Shown piece after piece: positions 1 through 9,077 of a stretch of DNA of 64,000 nt (position 1 is the stretch's first letter; each line of letters begins with the position of its first letter). Position numbers and translations under genes: made by a program. The stretch covers positions 1 through 64,000 of the forward strand of contig JBJXFB010000150.1 in the NCBI GenBank assembly GCA_046155895.1, written 5' to 3'. The notes under the pieces were generated by a model that saw only the letters and a list, made by a program, of their open reading frames with translations, was not told where the DNA came from and made no database searches. This stretch comes from DASYPQ01 sp046155895. GTDB lineage: Bacteria; Planctomycetota; UBA1135; GCA-002686595.

Positions 1-40
1 CGCGAGCCGCGCCGAGGCGCGCGCCGCGACGCGGCTCGCG
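1..40 (-). terminator. Terminator-like hairpin after the SGNH hydrolase gene
   Basis: An 11-bp perfect inverted repeat (1-11 pairs with 30-40, loop 18 nt) lies 30 nt past the stop codon of the minus-strand SGNH gene. It is wholly G+C apart from two A/T pairs and has no T tract, so it could be an intrinsic terminator of the GC-rich kind or a repeat shared with the gene beyond the window edge, which cannot be seen. Confidence 0.45.
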
Positions 41-69
41 GTGCGAGAAAGTGAACCTGGTGAGGGTTT

Positions 70-1326
70 TCACGGCAACAGCTTCGCCTCGATCAGCGCG
101 TCGGCGACGGCGCGCGCGATCAGCTCCGATCCCGCGTCGAAGGGGTGGACGTCGTTCTTGAAGAGGTGCTCGCCCGTCGCGCGGAAGTGCCGGTCCTCCT
201 CGTCGGCGATGCGCTGGCCTGTCTCCGCCAGCGGCACGCCGCGCGCCCGGGCGACCTCGCGCTGGATCTCCTGGATCCGCCGGAAGCTCTCGACCTGCGT
301 CCGCTCGCACTCGCGGTTCGTGCCGAGCATGTCCCACATCATGATCGCCTGCGTCGCGATGAAGACGCGCGCCTGCGCACCCTCGGCGATCGAGATGATC
401 TGCTCCAGGTTGCGCCTGTAGGTCTCGAAGCCGCGCTCGGGGACCTGGCCGTCGGGATAGCCCGCCTGGCCGCCGCAGTACAGATCGGCGCGCGAGGCGT
501 CGTAGTTCACGATCGCGTAGTAGAAGAGGTCGGCCCGCCGGTGGACGTAGCTCGTCAGGTACCGCCGCGCGATCAGGTAGGTCCGGCTGTTCTGGAGGAG
601 CTTCTCGAAGCTCGAAGGCCGGTCGACGGGCCAGGCGGACCGGTAGTGCGTGTTGTCGCCCGCGGGGACGAGCGCGCCCGCCGTGTAGAGCGCCGCGCGC
701 ATGTCGTTCACGGCCTCGTACACGACGACGAGGTCGGGAGCGAGGTCGACGGCGCGCATCTCGAGCTGCACGAGCATCTCGAAGCTCGAGTACCCGGGGG
801 CGCCGGCGTTGATCACCTCGATGCGCGCCCCGGGGCGTTCGACGCGCAGGATCTCCTCGAGTCGCGCGGACCAGACGGCCTCGTCCCTCGACTCGCTCTG
901 CCCGTACACGCTCGATCCGCCCAGCGTGACGATGCGGAAGACACCGGGGGGCTTCTCGCGCGTCGTCTCCTTGCCGCGGAAGCCGAGCGCGTTGTGCGAT
1001 GCCTGCTGCGGGGCCCCGGGTTCCGTGCGCCACGAAGGCTTGAGCGCGTAGGCGAGGTAGGGATGAGGGATCGTGCGGGCGTCGGCCAGCTTCTGCGCGG
1101 CCGGATCGAGCGTCCCGAACGCGATCGCGTCGAAGAGGCCCGGCTGGTAGGTCTTCGCATCGAAGCCGGGAGCGGCTTTCCTGCCGGCCACGACCCCGTC
1201 CGCGATGCGCGAGCCGGCCTCGAGGATCAGCAAGAGGAGCGCGAGCGAGACGAGGAGGACGATCGCGACCCGCTTGAACCGCGACGGAGGAGCGCGATAC
1301 GGCCTCGCGAGGTCGGCGTCGAGCAT
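70..1326 (-). CDS. Membrane-anchored SGNH/GDSL-family hydrolase
   Basis: 418 residues. One N-terminal membrane segment (about 20-35, VAIVLLVSLALLLLILEAG) is followed by an exported SGNH-hydrolase domain. Block I reads LGGSSVYGQ near residue 135 (Ser nucleophile in GGSS rather than GDS). The block II/III regions are NAGAPGYSS near 175 and EAVNDM near 203, and the C-terminal block is NDVHPFDAG near 392, giving the catalytic Asp/His. Such proteins deacetylate or de-esterify surface polysaccharides, but the substrate cannot be told here. The start is ATG at 1326: it gives the N-terminal anchor and has a TACCTT box 8 nt upstream, whereas longer starts would run through the divergent gene. Confidence 0.85.
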   Translation of the reverse strand: MLDADLARPYRAPPSRFKRVAIVLLVSLALLLLILEAGSRIADGVVAGRKAAPGFDAKTYQPGLFDAIAFGTLDPAAQKLADARTIPHPYLAYALKPSWRTEPGAPQQASHNALGFRGKETTREKPPGVFRIVTLGGSSVYGQSESRDEAVWSARLEEILRVERPGARIEVINAGAPGYSSFEMLVQLEMRAVDLAPDLVVVYEAVNDMRAALYTAGALVPAGDNTHYRSAWPVDRPSSFEKLLQNSRTYLIARRYLTSYVHRRADLFYYAIVNYDASRADLYCGGQAGYPDGQVPERGFETYRRNLEQIISIAEGAQARVFIATQAIMMWDMLGTNRECERTQVESFRRIQEIQREVARARGVPLAETGQRIADEEDRHFRATGEHLFKNDVHPFDAGSELIARAVADALIEAKLLP

Positions 1327-1334
1327 CCCGTGCG

Positions 1335-1363
1335 AAGGTATCGGTCCACCCGGGTTGCTACAA
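1335..1363 (-). promoter_or_regulatory. Promoter of the SGNH hydrolase gene
   Basis: On the minus strand a -35 TTGTAG (1358-1363) and a -10 TACCTT (1335-1340) are separated by 17 nt. Only 8 nt separate the -10 box from the ATG at 1326, so the transcript would be leaderless or nearly so. There is no Shine-Dalgarno sequence in those 8 nt. Confidence 0.5.
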
Positions 1364-1371
1364 GGACACCC

Positions 1372-1734
1372 ATGCCGACCGCCCGCGAACCGAAGAAGCG
1401 CAGCTCCGGCCGTCCCCGTTGGTTCAGTCACCGCGGCCTCGTCGCCGTCGAGGCTCTCCTCGTCTGCGGTCTGGCCAAGGACCTCTTCACCAGCGCGGTG
1501 AAATCGTCGGGCCTCGCCCCGTACGGGAAAGTCCTGTTCGTGATGGCGTTGACCGTCGGTCTCTTCGGCGGGCTCTTCCTGTTCGTCGAGCGATTCACCG
1601 CGCGCACGATGGCCGGCGGCCACAGGCTCGTCCGCGGACTCCCGGTCGCCCTGCCCTTCTGGGTCGCGCACGCGGCAGTCTTGCTCGCGCTGTACTTCGC
1701 CTACGCGAACCACCTGGGGATCCAGGTGCTGTGA
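1372..1734 (+). CDS. Small three-helix membrane protein, unknown function
   Basis: 120 residues with a basic N-terminus (many Arg/Lys within the first 20) and three hydrophobic segments at about 24-45, 55-75 and 90-113. The second ends in a short cytoplasmic loop with Arg/Lys. I recognise no family. The start is ATG at 1372, 45 nt from the divergent SGNH start; a TACAAG box lies 7 nt upstream, matching the position of -10-like boxes before other genes here. It stops 32 nt before the HEAT-repeat gene and may be co-transcribed with it. Confidence 0.65.
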   Translation: MPTAREPKKRSSGRPRWFSHRGLVAVEALLVCGLAKDLFTSAVKSSGLAPYGKVLFVMALTVGLFGGLFLFVERFTARTMAGGHRLVRGLPVALPFWVAHAAVLLALYFAYANHLGIQVL

Positions 1735-1759
1735 CCGGGCCGGACGAACGGGGTATCCT
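1731..1759 (+). promoter_or_regulatory. Promoter of the HEAT-repeat gene
   Basis: A GTGACC -35-like element (1731-1736, overlapping the previous stop codon) and a TATCCT -10 (1754-1759) are spaced by 17 nt. The -10 is 7 nt before the ATG at 1767, with no Shine-Dalgarno between them. Confidence 0.4.
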
Positions 1760-1766
1760 CGGCGCC

Positions 1767-4229
1767 ATGAAGGTCCCGGCCCTGGCTCTCGTTCTCGTGA
1801 TCTTCACGGCGGGAGGAGCGCAGGATTCGATCGCGGACATCGCCAAGCGTCTCAAGGACAAGGACGTCGGCACGCGCCTCGTCGCTGTCGACGAGCTCGC
1901 GCGGGAGGCCGACCCCAAGGCGGAGAAGGCGCTGCACGGCTCGCTCGCGGACGGCGATTGGGAGGTCGTCGAACGCGCGGCGATCGCGCTGGGAGAGAAC
2001 GGGACGACGATTTCGCTCGATCCGCTCGTCAAGCTCGCCCTGGACGCGCCCGTCGCGCGGATCCGGCGCGCGGCGGCGCGATCGCTCGGGCGCATCTCGG
2101 CCGCCGAGGCGGCGAACCGGCTGCAGAGGAAGCTCACGGGTCCCGACTCGCTCGCGGCGGCGCAGGCTCTCGCGACGGCCGTCGCGGCGAGAGCCGACGA
2201 CACCCCGATCCAGCTCAAGCCGGCCGAGAAGGCCGCTTGGCAGGGGAAGGACAACGCCGTGCAGGCCGCGGCCGCGCGCGCGCTGGTCACGGCGAGCCGG
2301 GACGAGCGCGCGCAGGTCCTCGAGAAGTCCCTGGCCGTGAAGAGCGTCCAGGTGCGCTGCGCCGCGCTCGACGCGTGCGCGGGCGATGCCAGCGAAGCGC
2401 TCGATCCCGTCCTCCTCGCGATCCTCGCGGATCCGGAGCTCTCCGATCTCGTCGAGCGCCGGGCGCTCGCGCACCTGCGCGCGGCGCTGGTCTCGCGGGC
2501 CGACGCAGCCGGAGGCGCGGAGGCCGCCTCGAAGCTCCTCGAAGTCGTGAAGCCGCTCCTCGAGTCGAAGGAGGGCCTCGTGGCGGCGCGCGGCGCGCGG
2601 CTCATCGGGGATCTCGGCCAGGGAGCCAAGGATCCCGCCCGTTTGGCCCTTGGTGCCGACGAGAGTCCGTCCACGGGAGGAACGGCCAGGGCCGGCGAGA
2701 AGCCCGCGGCGAACGCGCCGCCGGCGCCGAAGCTGCGCTTCGACCCGGCAGCGCTCCTCGCCGCGTTGCGTCCGGCCATCGCCCACGAGAGCGAGGCCGC
2801 GCGCGCGTCGGCGGCGCGCGCTCTGGCCCGGATCGGCGGCGCGGAGGCGACGAAGCTCGCCTTCGAGCTCGGTCGTGGCGACCAGAGCGCGCGCGTGCGC
2901 TTCCAGGGGATCGGGGCCGTGTTCCTCCTGCGCGGCATCGAGGAGGACTCGATCGCGTTCTTCGTCCAGCGCCTCGCGACCGACGCCGAAGCGAACGTCC
3001 GCATGGAAGCGGCGGTGAAGCTCGGCCAGAAAGGGAACACCGCCGCCGTCGAGCCGCTCGTCGCTGCGCTCGCCGATCCCGCCTGGGAGGTCGCCGCTTG
3101 CGCCGCCGTGTCGCTCGGGAAGACGCAGGGCAGCCCCGCCGTGGATCCGCTCGCCTCGCTGGCGACGCAGGGGAAGGACTGGAAGCTCCGCGCCGCCGCG
3201 ATCGCCGGCCTCTCGAACCTCTACCAGAAGGCCGCGGTCGAGAAGGTGATCCCCGCGCTCGCCGATCCCGATCCCTTCGTCGTCCGCACGGCGCACGCCT
3301 ACCTCGTCGGCATCGCGCGCGAGGAGCTGCCCGCCAAGGTGGAGGCGTGGACCGCGTGGTGGGAGGCGAACCGCGGCCAGGTGCTGCTCGTCGATCCCGA
3401 GACGCAGGCGGAAATGCGCAGGCGTTTCAGCAGCGCGCAGACGGTGCCGGCGCAGGTGTACAAGGACCTCGACATCGTCGTCCTCGAGAGCCGCGGGGAC
3501 AGCATCGAAGTACTGCTCGGGAAGCAGGAGATCGAGCACCGCATGACGATGGCCGGCAAGGTCGCCGAGAGCGGCCTGCACCCCGACGCGCTCTTCGTCG
3601 CCAACTGCACGGGCGAGATCGAGGCCGGCGACGTCGAGCGGCTGCGCTGGTTCGTGCTGACCGGCGGGAGGCTCTTCGGCTCGTGCTGGGCGCTGTCGGA
3701 GACGATCGAGAAGGCCGTTCCGGGCGTGCTCGCGAAGTTCGAGACGCGCGACGAGGTGCTCGACCACGTGCCGGCGGAGGACGTCTCGGCGCTCGCGGGG
3801 GGGAGTCCCTACACCGAGGGCGTTTTCGACAAGGAGACGCGGCCGATCTACGCGCTGGAGGGGGCGCACCTGATCCGCGTGGTCGATCCCGAGCGCGCGG
3901 AGGTGCTGCTCGACAGTCCCGCGTGCGCGGACAAGTGGGGGGCGGGCGATCTCGCGGCCTGGTTCGAGGCCGGGCACGGCGTGGTCCTCGACTCGGTGAA
4001 CCACTTCGACGCGCAGGGGCTCGAGCTCGCGCCAGGCTTGAAGTCCCGCCAGGACCGGCAGGCGTACGCGATCGACCACATGGGTCTCTCGTACTCCGAT
4101 CTGCGCGCGATCGCGGGCGAGAAGTACTGGGAGAACAGCCTGCGGGCCTCCGAGAAGGTCCTCGACCTCTCGGTCTTCCGCCTGGTGACGAACTTCGTGA
4201 GGCTGTGGAGGAGGGAGAAGGGGCGCTAG
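1767..4229 (+). CDS. Secreted HEAT-repeat protein with C-terminal glutamine-amidotransferase-like domain
   Basis: 820 residues. A signal peptide (about 1-19) is followed by many alpha-helical HEAT/PBS-type repeats to about residue 540, recognisable from the recurring pattern of VR.AAA.ALG and DP.W.V pairs, with a low-complexity Ala/Pro/Gly insert near 295-325. The last 275 residues (from about 547) resemble the DUF4159/ThuA class I glutamine-amidotransferase-like fold: DLDIVVLES, then DALFVANCTGE, then LTGGRLFGSCWALSE. The Cys-containing nucleophile-elbow-like sequence is FGSCWA, but I cannot show that it is catalytic. The likely role is a periplasmic scaffold. Its TAG stop shares CTAG with the stop of the convergent gene. 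Confidence 0.8.
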   Translation: MKVPALALVLVIFTAGGAQDSIADIAKRLKDKDVGTRLVAVDELAREADPKAEKALHGSLADGDWEVVERAAIALGENGTTISLDPLVKLALDAPVARIRRAAARSLGRISAAEAANRLQRKLTGPDSLAAAQALATAVAARADDTPIQLKPAEKAAWQGKDNAVQAAAARALVTASRDERAQVLEKSLAVKSVQVRCAALDACAGDASEALDPVLLAILADPELSDLVERRALAHLRAALVSRADAAGGAEAASKLLEVVKPLLESKEGLVAARGARLIGDLGQGAKDPARLALGADESPSTGGTARAGEKPAANAPPAPKLRFDPAALLAALRPAIAHESEAARASAARALARIGGAEATKLAFELGRGDQSARVRFQGIGAVFLLRGIEEDSIAFFVQRLATDAEANVRMEAAVKLGQKGNTAAVEPLVAALADPAWEVAACAAVSLGKTQGSPAVDPLASLATQGKDWKLRAAAIAGLSNLYQKAAVEKVIPALADPDPFVVRTAHAYLVGIAREELPAKVEAWTAWWEANRGQVLLVDPETQAEMRRRFSSAQTVPAQVYKDLDIVVLESRGDSIEVLLGKQEIEHRMTMAGKVAESGLHPDALFVANCTGEIEAGDVERLRWFVLTGGRLFGSCWALSETIEKAVPGVLAKFETRDEVLDHVPAEDVSALAGGSPYTEGVFDKETRPIYALEGAHLIRVVDPERAEVLLDSPACADKWGAGDLAAWFEAGHGVVLDSVNHFDAQGLELAPGLKSRQDRQAYAIDHMGLSYSDLRAIAGEKYWENSLRASEKVLDLSVFRLVTNFVRLWRREKGR

Positions 4230-6682
4230 GGGACCGCCGTCCCGCGCAGCTGGATGCGGAAGGGCTGCGTCGCGTTCGGGGCGTCGTGCGAGAACTGGAG
4301 CGTCGCGTTGCGCACCCCCGTGGCGCCCCACGGCGCGAAGCGCACGAGGTACTGCACGTAGTCTCCTCCCGCGAGGGCAGAGAGCCCGAGGCAGCTCGAG
4401 TTGACCGCGTTGCGCATGATGTTCGAGAGCATCGGGCCGAACTCGAGATCGATGTTGTCGAGCCCTCCGCACAGGTGGCAGTAGCTCATGATCGTCCCCT
4501 GCGAGCACGAGGTCGTCGCGTTGCAGTTCGTGTAGCACAGGTCCAGCGGCGGGCAGTACGAGTGCGTGTGGTTCGCCCCGAAGTTGTGGCCGATCTCGTG
4601 CGCCACGACGACGAAGTCCCAGGTGAAGTTCCCGGGCAGTCCCGTCCACGCGCCCCAATTGACCGTGCCGCTGATGTTGGCGCTGACCCCGAAGCCCCAG
4701 GTCGAGTTGCAGAGGACGTTCAGGTACGCGATCCCGCCGCCGAGGTTCGCGCCGGAGACGAAGTGCGCCAGGTTCGCGGGCACGGGCCAGCCGTTCGCCA
4801 CCCAGTCGTTCCGGAACTCGTCCAGCAGCGCGTTCGTGCTGCCGCCGGAGTCCTGCGTGGTCCAGGGGTCCGCGGCGTTCGAGTAGATGCCGAGGTACTC
4901 GATCGAGAGCGTCGTCTGGACGTCGGTGAAGTACTGGTCGCTGATCGCGGCCATCATCTGCGTGACGTAGGTCGTCGTCGCCCCGACGGAGCCGAACTTC
5001 TGGTAGAGCTGGTAGTCGGTCTCGATCGCCAGGCGGCAGTCGGCCGCCGTGAGCGCCTCCGCCCCCGGGAGCTCCGCGGCTCCGTGAGCGAAGTCCGCGG
5101 CCTGCCCCGGCGGGTGGAGCGGCTCCGCGCAGAAGTCGGCGGTCTGCGCGAGGAGCGCGGCCGGCATGTCCGCGTTGCGCACGAGGTGGACGAGGGGCGC
5201 GGATCCCGCTTCCGCGACGAGGTGGACGAAACGGTTCCCCGGGAAAGGGAGCTCGAGGTAGCCGCGCGGAGCCTCGCCCGAGAGGGCCAGGAACACTTTC
5301 GATCCCGGGACCTCGAGGATGCTGCCGCTCCACACCGACAGGTCGCCCATCGCCGACGCGAGTCCGCCCGGGACGTCCACGCCGTCGACGCGCAGCACCG
5401 CGCCGGGCGCGATCGGGAGCGGCACGCGCCGCAGCTCGAGCGTCGCGTCGCCGACGCCGGGCACGGGGAAGCCGTGCATCCGCACGTTCGGCAGGTTTCG
5501 CAGCTCCGCCACGGCAGCCGCATCGAAGCGGAACGCGATCCCCGAGTCTCCGACCGTCGGCATCTCCTCGATCGGCGCCGCGACGTCCGCGATCGGAGGC
5601 GGTGAGGCGGCCGGCATCGGCGCGGACTCCACCTCGACCACGAAGTCCTCCGCGTTCGTGCCGGAGAGGAAAGGGGCGCCGAGGTCCATCGGTGCGCCGC
5701 CGGCATTGGTCACGCGCACGCGGGTACCGATGTTGGGGCCGTCGTCCACGCCCTGCGACCCGAGGTCGACGAGCTCGTCGTAGGCGAGGGAGTTCTCGAT
5801 GCCGATCACTCCCTCGGTCGCCACGAAGGCCGGCGGGCCCGAGGCGTCGTCGTCGGTGATCGTGAGATCGTGGAAGGCCGTCGCGCCGAGCTGCGCGCCG
5901 GCCGAAGGACCCGAGAGCGCGAGACTCACGTCCTCGTCGAGCTCGACGACGACGTCGTCGTTCACGACCACGTCGACCCTGCGCGTCGCGCCGTCGGGAG
6001 TCCCGGCCGGGAACGTGATCGTCTGCGTGGCGAACGCGGCGTAGTCGCCTCCCGAGGTCGCCGAGCCGCTGCCCGAGTCGGACACCTGCGCGGTCGCGGC
6101 CACCCCCAGCGTGACCCCCGCGGGAAGGTCCAGGATGGCCATGATGCTCCGCGGCCCGCTGCTCTCGTCGGGAGTCGCGCTGGAGGCAAGCGTGAACTGG
6201 ATCGAGGCGACGTCGACGTCGTCGAGGGAGACGACACAGGTCGCCGGTGCGATCAGGCCTGCCCCCTGGGTGTTCTGGAGGCCGAGTCGGACCGTGTCCG
6301 TCGTGCCTTCGACCACCTGATCGGCGAGCGCCGTCAGCGAAACCGTCTGCGAGTCGCCGTCCATCGCTCCGGCCGGGAACGTGATGGTTTGGGTCGCGAA
6401 GGGTGCGTAGTCGGTGCCCGAGACCCCGCTCCCGTTGACGAGGTCGACGACGTCGACGGAGACGTCGGCCGTCAAGGCGGGGAGCGAGGTGTGCAGCACG
6501 ACCTGGATCGGGAGCGGCGCGGCGCCCTCGGCCACCGTGCTGCTCGGGCCGGCGAAGGAGAACGTGGCCGCAGGCGATCCGCTGCCTCCTCCTCCACAAC
6601 CTGCGGCGGCGAGCACTACCGCGATCGCTGGTGAACTACGGACGTAACGACGGATCCCTGCCGACGGACAAGTCTTCGACAT
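4226..6682 (-). CDS. Lipoprotein with two Calx-beta domains and a reprolysin-type zinc metalloprotease domain
   Basis: 818 residues from the ATG at 6682. The signal peptide ends in a lipobox (VLAAAGC, Cys29). Two Calx-beta-like repeats follow (about 38-150 and 155-270), each with a TITFPAG motif, then a choice-of-anchor-like beta region. The protease domain carries HEIGHNFGANH starting at His695, the M12B-type HExxHxxGxxH zinc site, followed by a Cys-rich stretch (CPPLDLCYTNC) and the Met-turn region IMSYC. A longer frame exists upstream, but the MSKTC start gives a clean lipoprotein signal. It is probably an outer-membrane or surface protease with an adhesive calcium-binding N-terminal part. 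Confidence 0.85.
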   Translation of the reverse strand: MSKTCPSAGIRRYVRSSPAIAVVLAAAGCGGGGSGSPAATFSFAGPSSTVAEGAAPLPIQVVLHTSLPALTADVSVDVVDLVNGSGVSGTDYAPFATQTITFPAGAMDGDSQTVSLTALADQVVEGTTDTVRLGLQNTQGAGLIAPATCVVSLDDVDVASIQFTLASSATPDESSGPRSIMAILDLPAGVTLGVAATAQVSDSGSGSATSGGDYAAFATQTITFPAGTPDGATRRVDVVVNDDVVVELDEDVSLALSGPSAGAQLGATAFHDLTITDDDASGPPAFVATEGVIGIENSLAYDELVDLGSQGVDDGPNIGTRVRVTNAGGAPMDLGAPFLSGTNAEDFVVEVESAPMPAASPPPIADVAAPIEEMPTVGDSGIAFRFDAAAVAELRNLPNVRMHGFPVPGVGDATLELRRVPLPIAPGAVLRVDGVDVPGGLASAMGDLSVWSGSILEVPGSKVFLALSGEAPRGYLELPFPGNRFVHLVAEAGSAPLVHLVRNADMPAALLAQTADFCAEPLHPPGQAADFAHGAAELPGAEALTAADCRLAIETDYQLYQKFGSVGATTTYVTQMMAAISDQYFTDVQTTLSIEYLGIYSNAADPWTTQDSGGSTNALLDEFRNDWVANGWPVPANLAHFVSGANLGGGIAYLNVLCNSTWGFGVSANISGTVNWGAWTGLPGNFTWDFVVVAHEIGHNFGANHTHSYCPPLDLCYTNCNATTSCSQGTIMSYCHLCGGLDNIDLEFGPMLSNIMRNAVNSSCLGLSALAGGDYVQYLVRFAPWGATGVRNATLQFSHDAPNATQPFRIQLRGTAVP

Positions 6683-6753
6683 CCCCACGGGCCCCCAACT
6701 ACCCGCGCCATGGGTCGGCACGGGGGGGCGCCGATCTGGAGTCTGGAGGCGAG

Positions 6754-6783
6754 TTTCACCACTCGGACGGCCCCGGCTAGGAT
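6754..6783 (+). promoter_or_regulatory. Promoter of the first DUF1579 gene
   Basis: TTTCAC (6754-6759) and TAGGAT (6778-6783) are 18 nt apart, inside the 110-bp divergent region. The -10 box ends 9 nt before the ATG at 6793, with no Shine-Dalgarno. Confidence 0.4.
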
Positions 6784-6792
6784 GCGCGCGCC

Positions 6793-7335
6793 ATGAAGAC
6801 AATCCTCCTTACATTGGCGCTCGCGCTGGGCGCCTCCCCCGTCCAGGACATGCCCGAGGTCGAGAAGCTCGAGCAGCACGACTGGCTCCAGCACTTCGTC
6901 GGCGACTGGACCGCGAAGTCCGAGACCACGATGGCCGAGGACGCGGAGCCGATGAAGATGGAGCTCACCGAGAGCGTCCGCTCGATCGGCGGCCTGTGGA
7001 TCCTGGCGGAGGGCAGCGCGACCTTCGGCGGGATGCCGATGTCGACGGTCCTGACCCTCGGCTACGACCCGGCGAAGAAGAAGTTCGTCGGCACGTGGGT
7101 CGACTCGGTGCAGACCCACATGTACGTCTACGAGGGCGAGCTCGACGCCGCCCAGAAGGTGCTGACCCTGTCTACGACGGGCCCCGACTTCCAGGATCCG
7201 TCGAAGACGGCCAAATACCGCGACTTGATCGAGGTCAAGGACGCCGACAACAAGGTGCTGACGTCCTCGGTCCAGGGCGCCGACGGCGCCTGGACCACGT
7301 TCATGCGCGCCGACTACACCCGGAAGAAGAAGTAG
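6793..7335 (+). CDS. Secreted DUF1579 family protein (copy 1)
   Basis: 180 residues with a signal peptide (MKTILLTLALALGASPVQ). The mature part has the DUF1579 hallmarks: LQHFVGDWTAKSE near 33, GGLWILAEG near 68, LGYDPAKKKFVGTWVDS near 88, and a C-terminal YTRKKK. DUF1579 is a lipocalin-like beta-barrel domain of unknown ligand. Two more DUF1579 genes sit at 16905 and 41798. It is convergent with the DUF1326 gene (4 nt between the stops). Confidence 0.88.
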   Translation: MKTILLTLALALGASPVQDMPEVEKLEQHDWLQHFVGDWTAKSETTMAEDAEPMKMELTESVRSIGGLWILAEGSATFGGMPMSTVLTLGYDPAKKKFVGTWVDSVQTHMYVYEGELDAAQKVLTLSTTGPDFQDPSKTAKYRDLIEVKDADNKVLTSSVQGADGAWTTFMRADYTRKKK

Positions 7336-7339
7336 CGGG

Positions 7340-8104
7340 CTAGTTGTAGGCGGTCTTCGCCGGCGCTCCGACGTCGTTCGAGTTGATGTCGAACGTGATC
7401 ATGAAGCCGTTCGTGCCCTTGAACTCGTAGCCCCCGTCGCCGCGGTAGGCCTCGACCTCGTTCGCCATCAGCACGAACCCGTCGTTCCGGGGCACGCCCC
7501 AGTACTTCAAGTTGTGGATGACGATCGGGTCGTCGCTCATGCCCTGGTTCTTCTTGAGGACGACCTCGGCGATCTTGCCGCCGTCGAGCTTCGCCTCGGC
7601 GCGGTCGCGCGTCGCGCGCCACTCGATCGCGCCGTCCACTCCCAGCGTGAACTTCTCCCACTTCACGGGGTACACGTGGCCGAGGATCTCGGTGATCGCG
7701 TCGCGCTGCTTCTTCGTCACCGACGGATCGAAGTGCAGCATCGCCCAGCCCATTTCGCCGTCGGAGAATTCGTCGCCGAGATCGCCGGCGACCCAGAACT
7801 TGGCTCCGTCGAGCTTCGTCCCGTGGTGCGTCCCGCGGTTGACCTTGAAGGCGTTGTTGAATCGGCAGAAGCGGGTCTTGAGCAGCGGGTCGTCCGGCTT
7901 GCTGCAGCACCCGGGTCCCGCCGGCTTCGAGTTGAAGTAGCACTGGCAGAACATCGGGCACGAGCAGGCCTCGATGATCGTCGCGTTCATGCTCCACGCC
8001 GGGGCTTGCGTCGAGGAGTAGGACTTGGTGGTCGTATCGGACTTCGTGCTGGCGCAGGCGGCGAGCAGGGCGACCGGCGCCACGAGCAGGATCTTCGTGA
8101 ACAT
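7340..8104 (-). CDS. DUF1326 domain lipoprotein
   Basis: 254 residues. The start is ATG at 8104, because GGAGGT lies 8 nt before it; the GTG at 8113 would sit directly on that Shine-Dalgarno. The lipobox is VALLAAC (Cys17). The DUF1326 signature ACSCPMFCQC (Cys47, 49, 53, 55) is followed by CCSKPDDPLLKTRFC and by the LGVDGAIEWRATRD region. The Cys cluster looks metal-binding or redox-active, but no function is established for the family as far as I know. Only 32 bp separate it from the divergent DUF72 gene. Confidence 0.85.
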   Translation of the reverse strand: MFTKILLVAPVALLAACASTKSDTTTKSYSSTQAPAWSMNATIIEACSCPMFCQCYFNSKPAGPGCCSKPDDPLLKTRFCRFNNAFKVNRGTHHGTKLDGAKFWVAGDLGDEFSDGEMGWAMLHFDPSVTKKQRDAITEILGHVYPVKWEKFTLGVDGAIEWRATRDRAEAKLDGGKIAEVVLKKNQGMSDDPIVIHNLKYWGVPRNDGFVLMANEVEAYRGDGGYEFKGTNGFMITFDINSNDVGAPAKTAYN

Positions 8105-8122
8105 GGGGTTCACCTCCGGCGG

Positions 8123-8128
8123 TAGGAT
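8123..8128 (+). promoter_or_regulatory. -10 box before the DUF72 gene
   Basis: TAGGAT lies 8 nt before the TTG start at 8137. No convincing -35 is visible, since it would fall inside the divergent DUF1326 gene. It is listed because the same box recurs at the same distance before many genes in the window. Confidence 0.35.
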
Positions 8129-8136
8129 AGCGAAGC

Positions 8137-8976
8137 TTGCCCGCGCCAGGACGATTCCTCTACGGGACCTCCAGCTGGTCGGAGAAGGGCTGGATCGGCC
8201 CGTTCTACCCCGCGGGCACGCGCCCCCAGGACATGCTCGGCTTCTACGCGACGCAGTTCGGGACGGTCGAGGCGGACACGACCTACTACCGCATCCCCTC
8301 GCGCGAGATGGTGCGGGGATGGCGGACGAAGACGCAGGAGGGATTCCTGCTCGCGGCGAAGTTCCCCCGGTCGGTCGTCCACGGCGGTGAGGGCGCGAAG
8401 CCCGACGAGAAGTCGATCCTCGTCTGGGAGAAGGTCGGCGGCGACGTCGAGCGCTTCCTCGACGTGATGGGGGAGCTCGGGGAGAAGTGCGGCCCGCTCG
8501 TGGTCCAGCTCCCGTACCTGAACCAGACAGCGTTCGCGGGCCTCCAGTCGTTCCTCGAGCGGCTCGAGCCCTTCCTCGACCGGCTTCCGGATGGCTTCCG
8601 CTACGCGGTCGAGGTGCGCAACAAGTCCTGGATCGGCGAAGAGCTCCTGGGCGCCCTGCGGCAGAGGCGGATGGCGCTCGTCCTCGTCGACCTCTCCTAC
8701 ATGCCCCACCCCGCCGACCTGGCGGAGCGCTTCGACCTCGTGACCGCCGATTTCACCTACGCGCGCCTGATCGGCGACCGGGCGGCCGTGGAGGCGAAGA
8801 CGGAGACCTTCGACCGGATCGTGATCGACCAGGGGTCGCGGCTCGACCGCTGGGCGGAGCTCCTGCGGGACCTCCTGCCCCGCGTCCGGGAAACCTTCGC
8901 CTACGCCAACAACCACTACGCGGGATTCGGGCCCGAGACGATCCGGGACCTCGCCCGGCGGGTCGCGGCCGAGTAG
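8137..8976 (+). CDS. DUF72 family protein (TIM-barrel)
   Basis: 279 residues from a TTG start at 8137. It has the features of the DUF72/YecE family: N-terminal FLYGTSSWSEKGWIGPFYP, TVEADTTYYRIPS, LLAAKFPRSVVH near 70, RYAVEVRNKSW near 155, and C-terminal YAYANNHYAGFGP-like FAYANNHYAGFGPE. The family is a TIM-barrel of unknown reaction, structurally close to sugar-phosphate isomerases and endonuclease IV. Length is normal for the family. There is no signal peptide, so it is cytoplasmic. Confidence 0.9.
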   Translation: MPAPGRFLYGTSSWSEKGWIGPFYPAGTRPQDMLGFYATQFGTVEADTTYYRIPSREMVRGWRTKTQEGFLLAAKFPRSVVHGGEGAKPDEKSILVWEKVGGDVERFLDVMGELGEKCGPLVVQLPYLNQTAFAGLQSFLERLEPFLDRLPDGFRYAVEVRNKSWIGEELLGALRQRRMALVLVDLSYMPHPADLAERFDLVTADFTYARLIGDRAAVEAKTETFDRIVIDQGSRLDRWAELLRDLLPRVRETFAYANNHYAGFGPETIRDLARRVAAE

Positions 8977-9077
8977 CTCGGGGTCCTGCCGTCCGATATA
9001 GGGAGCTCCGCAGGTCCCCGCCAAGACGGCCCGTGCCCGCGCCGTTCCGGGCGCGACTCGCCCAGGAGACGATCGTC

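Noticed and set aside
1701..6599. Very long minus-strand open frame (about 1630 codons) across two genes
   Set aside because: It is an Arg/Gly/Ala-rich shadow in GC-rich DNA, antiparallel to the HEAT-repeat gene and in another frame of the protease gene; no domain sense.
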